Shown: positions 63,201 to 64,000 of the stretch, piece after piece | Position numbering within the stretch: the first letter of the stretch is position 1 | Layout of the letters: each line of letters opens with the position of its first letter | Source of the DNA: Niebla homalea | Taxonomy: Eukaryota > Ascomycota > Lecanoromycetes > Lecanorales > Ramalinaceae | Assembly (NCBI GenBank): GCA_019925105.1 | Contig: JAHGAU010000002.1 | Location: 1,674,001 to 1,738,000 of the forward strand | Reading direction: 5' to 3' | Length of the DNA: 64,000 nt | Program-made: the position numbers and the translations under genes | Notes under the pieces: model-generated | What the model saw: the letters and a program-made list of their open reading frames with translations, nothing else | Told to the model about the DNA's origin: nothing | Databases searched by the model: none

Positions 63201-64000
63201 TATCTTAATACGTAAAGTAAACCTACTTTATACTGGTAAAAAGAGGGTTGTTAATATCTCAGATAATTATAATTACCGTACCGCTCTGGATAACCGTTAA
63301 CACCTTTATTAAATAATTAATCCTCCACCTTTATATCATACTTTTCCCTATAACGTAATTACGGAAAACGATTATTACCGTTATAATCGTAGTTTTCACT
63401 TATTAAATAATGATTATAATATCCCTTCTTTTCTCATACTTTCCCTTTACCTACTTATAAGATAAGAATATCTGTAACGGGTTTTATGTAAATTAATAAG
63501 CAAAAATATATAGGCTTCTTAATTATTAATTTATTACTCGATATAACTATAATTATATCATTTCTTTATATAATATAATAGATCCGGATATTAAAAACGA
63601 AAAAAATTATAATTTCCGTAATATTTAAATTTAATAACGTATAAAAGTCTTTTAATTATAAGTTATATAATATAGTTAATAAAGGAATAATATTTATTTT
63701 GTTATTATTTTTAAAATCGTATTTTTCACCTCTTTTAACCGTATTAATCTTACGTATAATATAATATTAAAAGCGATTTAAAGCGATTTGAAAATATACC
63801 TTGGTATAATTAACGCGTATTTATTTGTGCTTTACCCGGTAATAAATTAAGTAAACCCTAACTTTAACTATAATTAAGATCATTAATTATTAAGATTAAA
63901 TCCGTACCTAAGCTTTAATTTAATAGCATTTCCAATTTATAGGAAATCCATAATAGCTTAAAGTAATAATATTTTATAATACCTTGAAACCCCTTCTTAA
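60212..64000. other. RIP-degraded DNA to the window end, unassigned
   Basis: About 3.8 kb with RIP-type composition, scattered CpG-containing words and no open frame above 60 codons. The plus strand is T-rich in places, so a decayed minus-strand element is possible, but I found no retrotransposon motif, LTR or TIR. Nothing suggests a host gene. Confidence 0.5.

Noticed and set aside
1..64000. CRISPR array, tRNA, rRNA or bacterial operon
   Set aside because: No regularly spaced repeats with unique spacers, no tRNA-like fold or rRNA signature was seen; the window is fungal repeat DNA.

Overview
The window is a gene-free, extremely AT-rich tract that looks like repeat heterochromatin of a filamentous ascomycete. 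The dinucleotides CpA and TpG are almost absent over long stretches, TpA is everywhere, and CpG is retained. That is the signature of repeat-induced point mutation (RIP), which turns CpA into TpA on either strand. I find no host gene, rRNA or tRNA. Nearly everything I can identify is a transposable element, and most of these are inserted into one another. Genus cannot be told from the sequence.

Left part (1-21.5 kb): unassigned RIP-degraded DNA with two GC-retaining islands (3.1 and 3.8 kb) leads into a decayed Ty3/gypsy element (G0). G0 is interrupted by a small LTR element (TRIM1, 6501-7966, target duplication CTATG). Inside its reverse transcriptase it is interrupted again by a complete 8,987-bp gypsy element (G1, 9127-18113, duplication CTTTA). 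A TIR element (18280-18858) and a second gypsy pol remnant (RNase H near 20.6-20.9 kb) follow.

Middle part (21.5-44 kb): a Ty1/copia element on the minus strand (21551-35268, duplication AGCGG) has been inflated by three insertions of one LINE family, each with its own target duplication. Subtracting them leaves 5,713 bp, a normal copia length. Beyond it lie an LTR of the TRIM group (36938-37100) with a hAT-like palindromic element beside it, a LINE 5'-end fragment and a second near full-length LINE on the minus strand (38245-44038).

Right part (44-64 kb): a second copy of the TIR element (45094-45628) is followed by the youngest insertion in the window, an un-mutated 1,509-bp LTR element (TRIM2, 46138-47646, identical LTRs, duplication CTAAC) that carries a gag-like ORF. 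A third gypsy element (G2, RT near 52.4 kb, integrase near 54 kb) follows, then about 3.9 kb of same-sense but unrecognised sequence ending in a polypurine tract and an LTR (59013-59169). A hAT-like MITE with a perfect 8-bp duplication (59742-60203) and unassigned RIP-degraded DNA close the window.

The elements do not form a pathway. The story is one of successive insertion followed by RIP. Mutation is dense inside elements and fades at their outer edges, which is why LTR outer halves, LINE termini and short MITEs can still be read. Only TRIM2 has an open reading frame that could be translated. All other coding regions are pseudogenes recognised from short motif relics.
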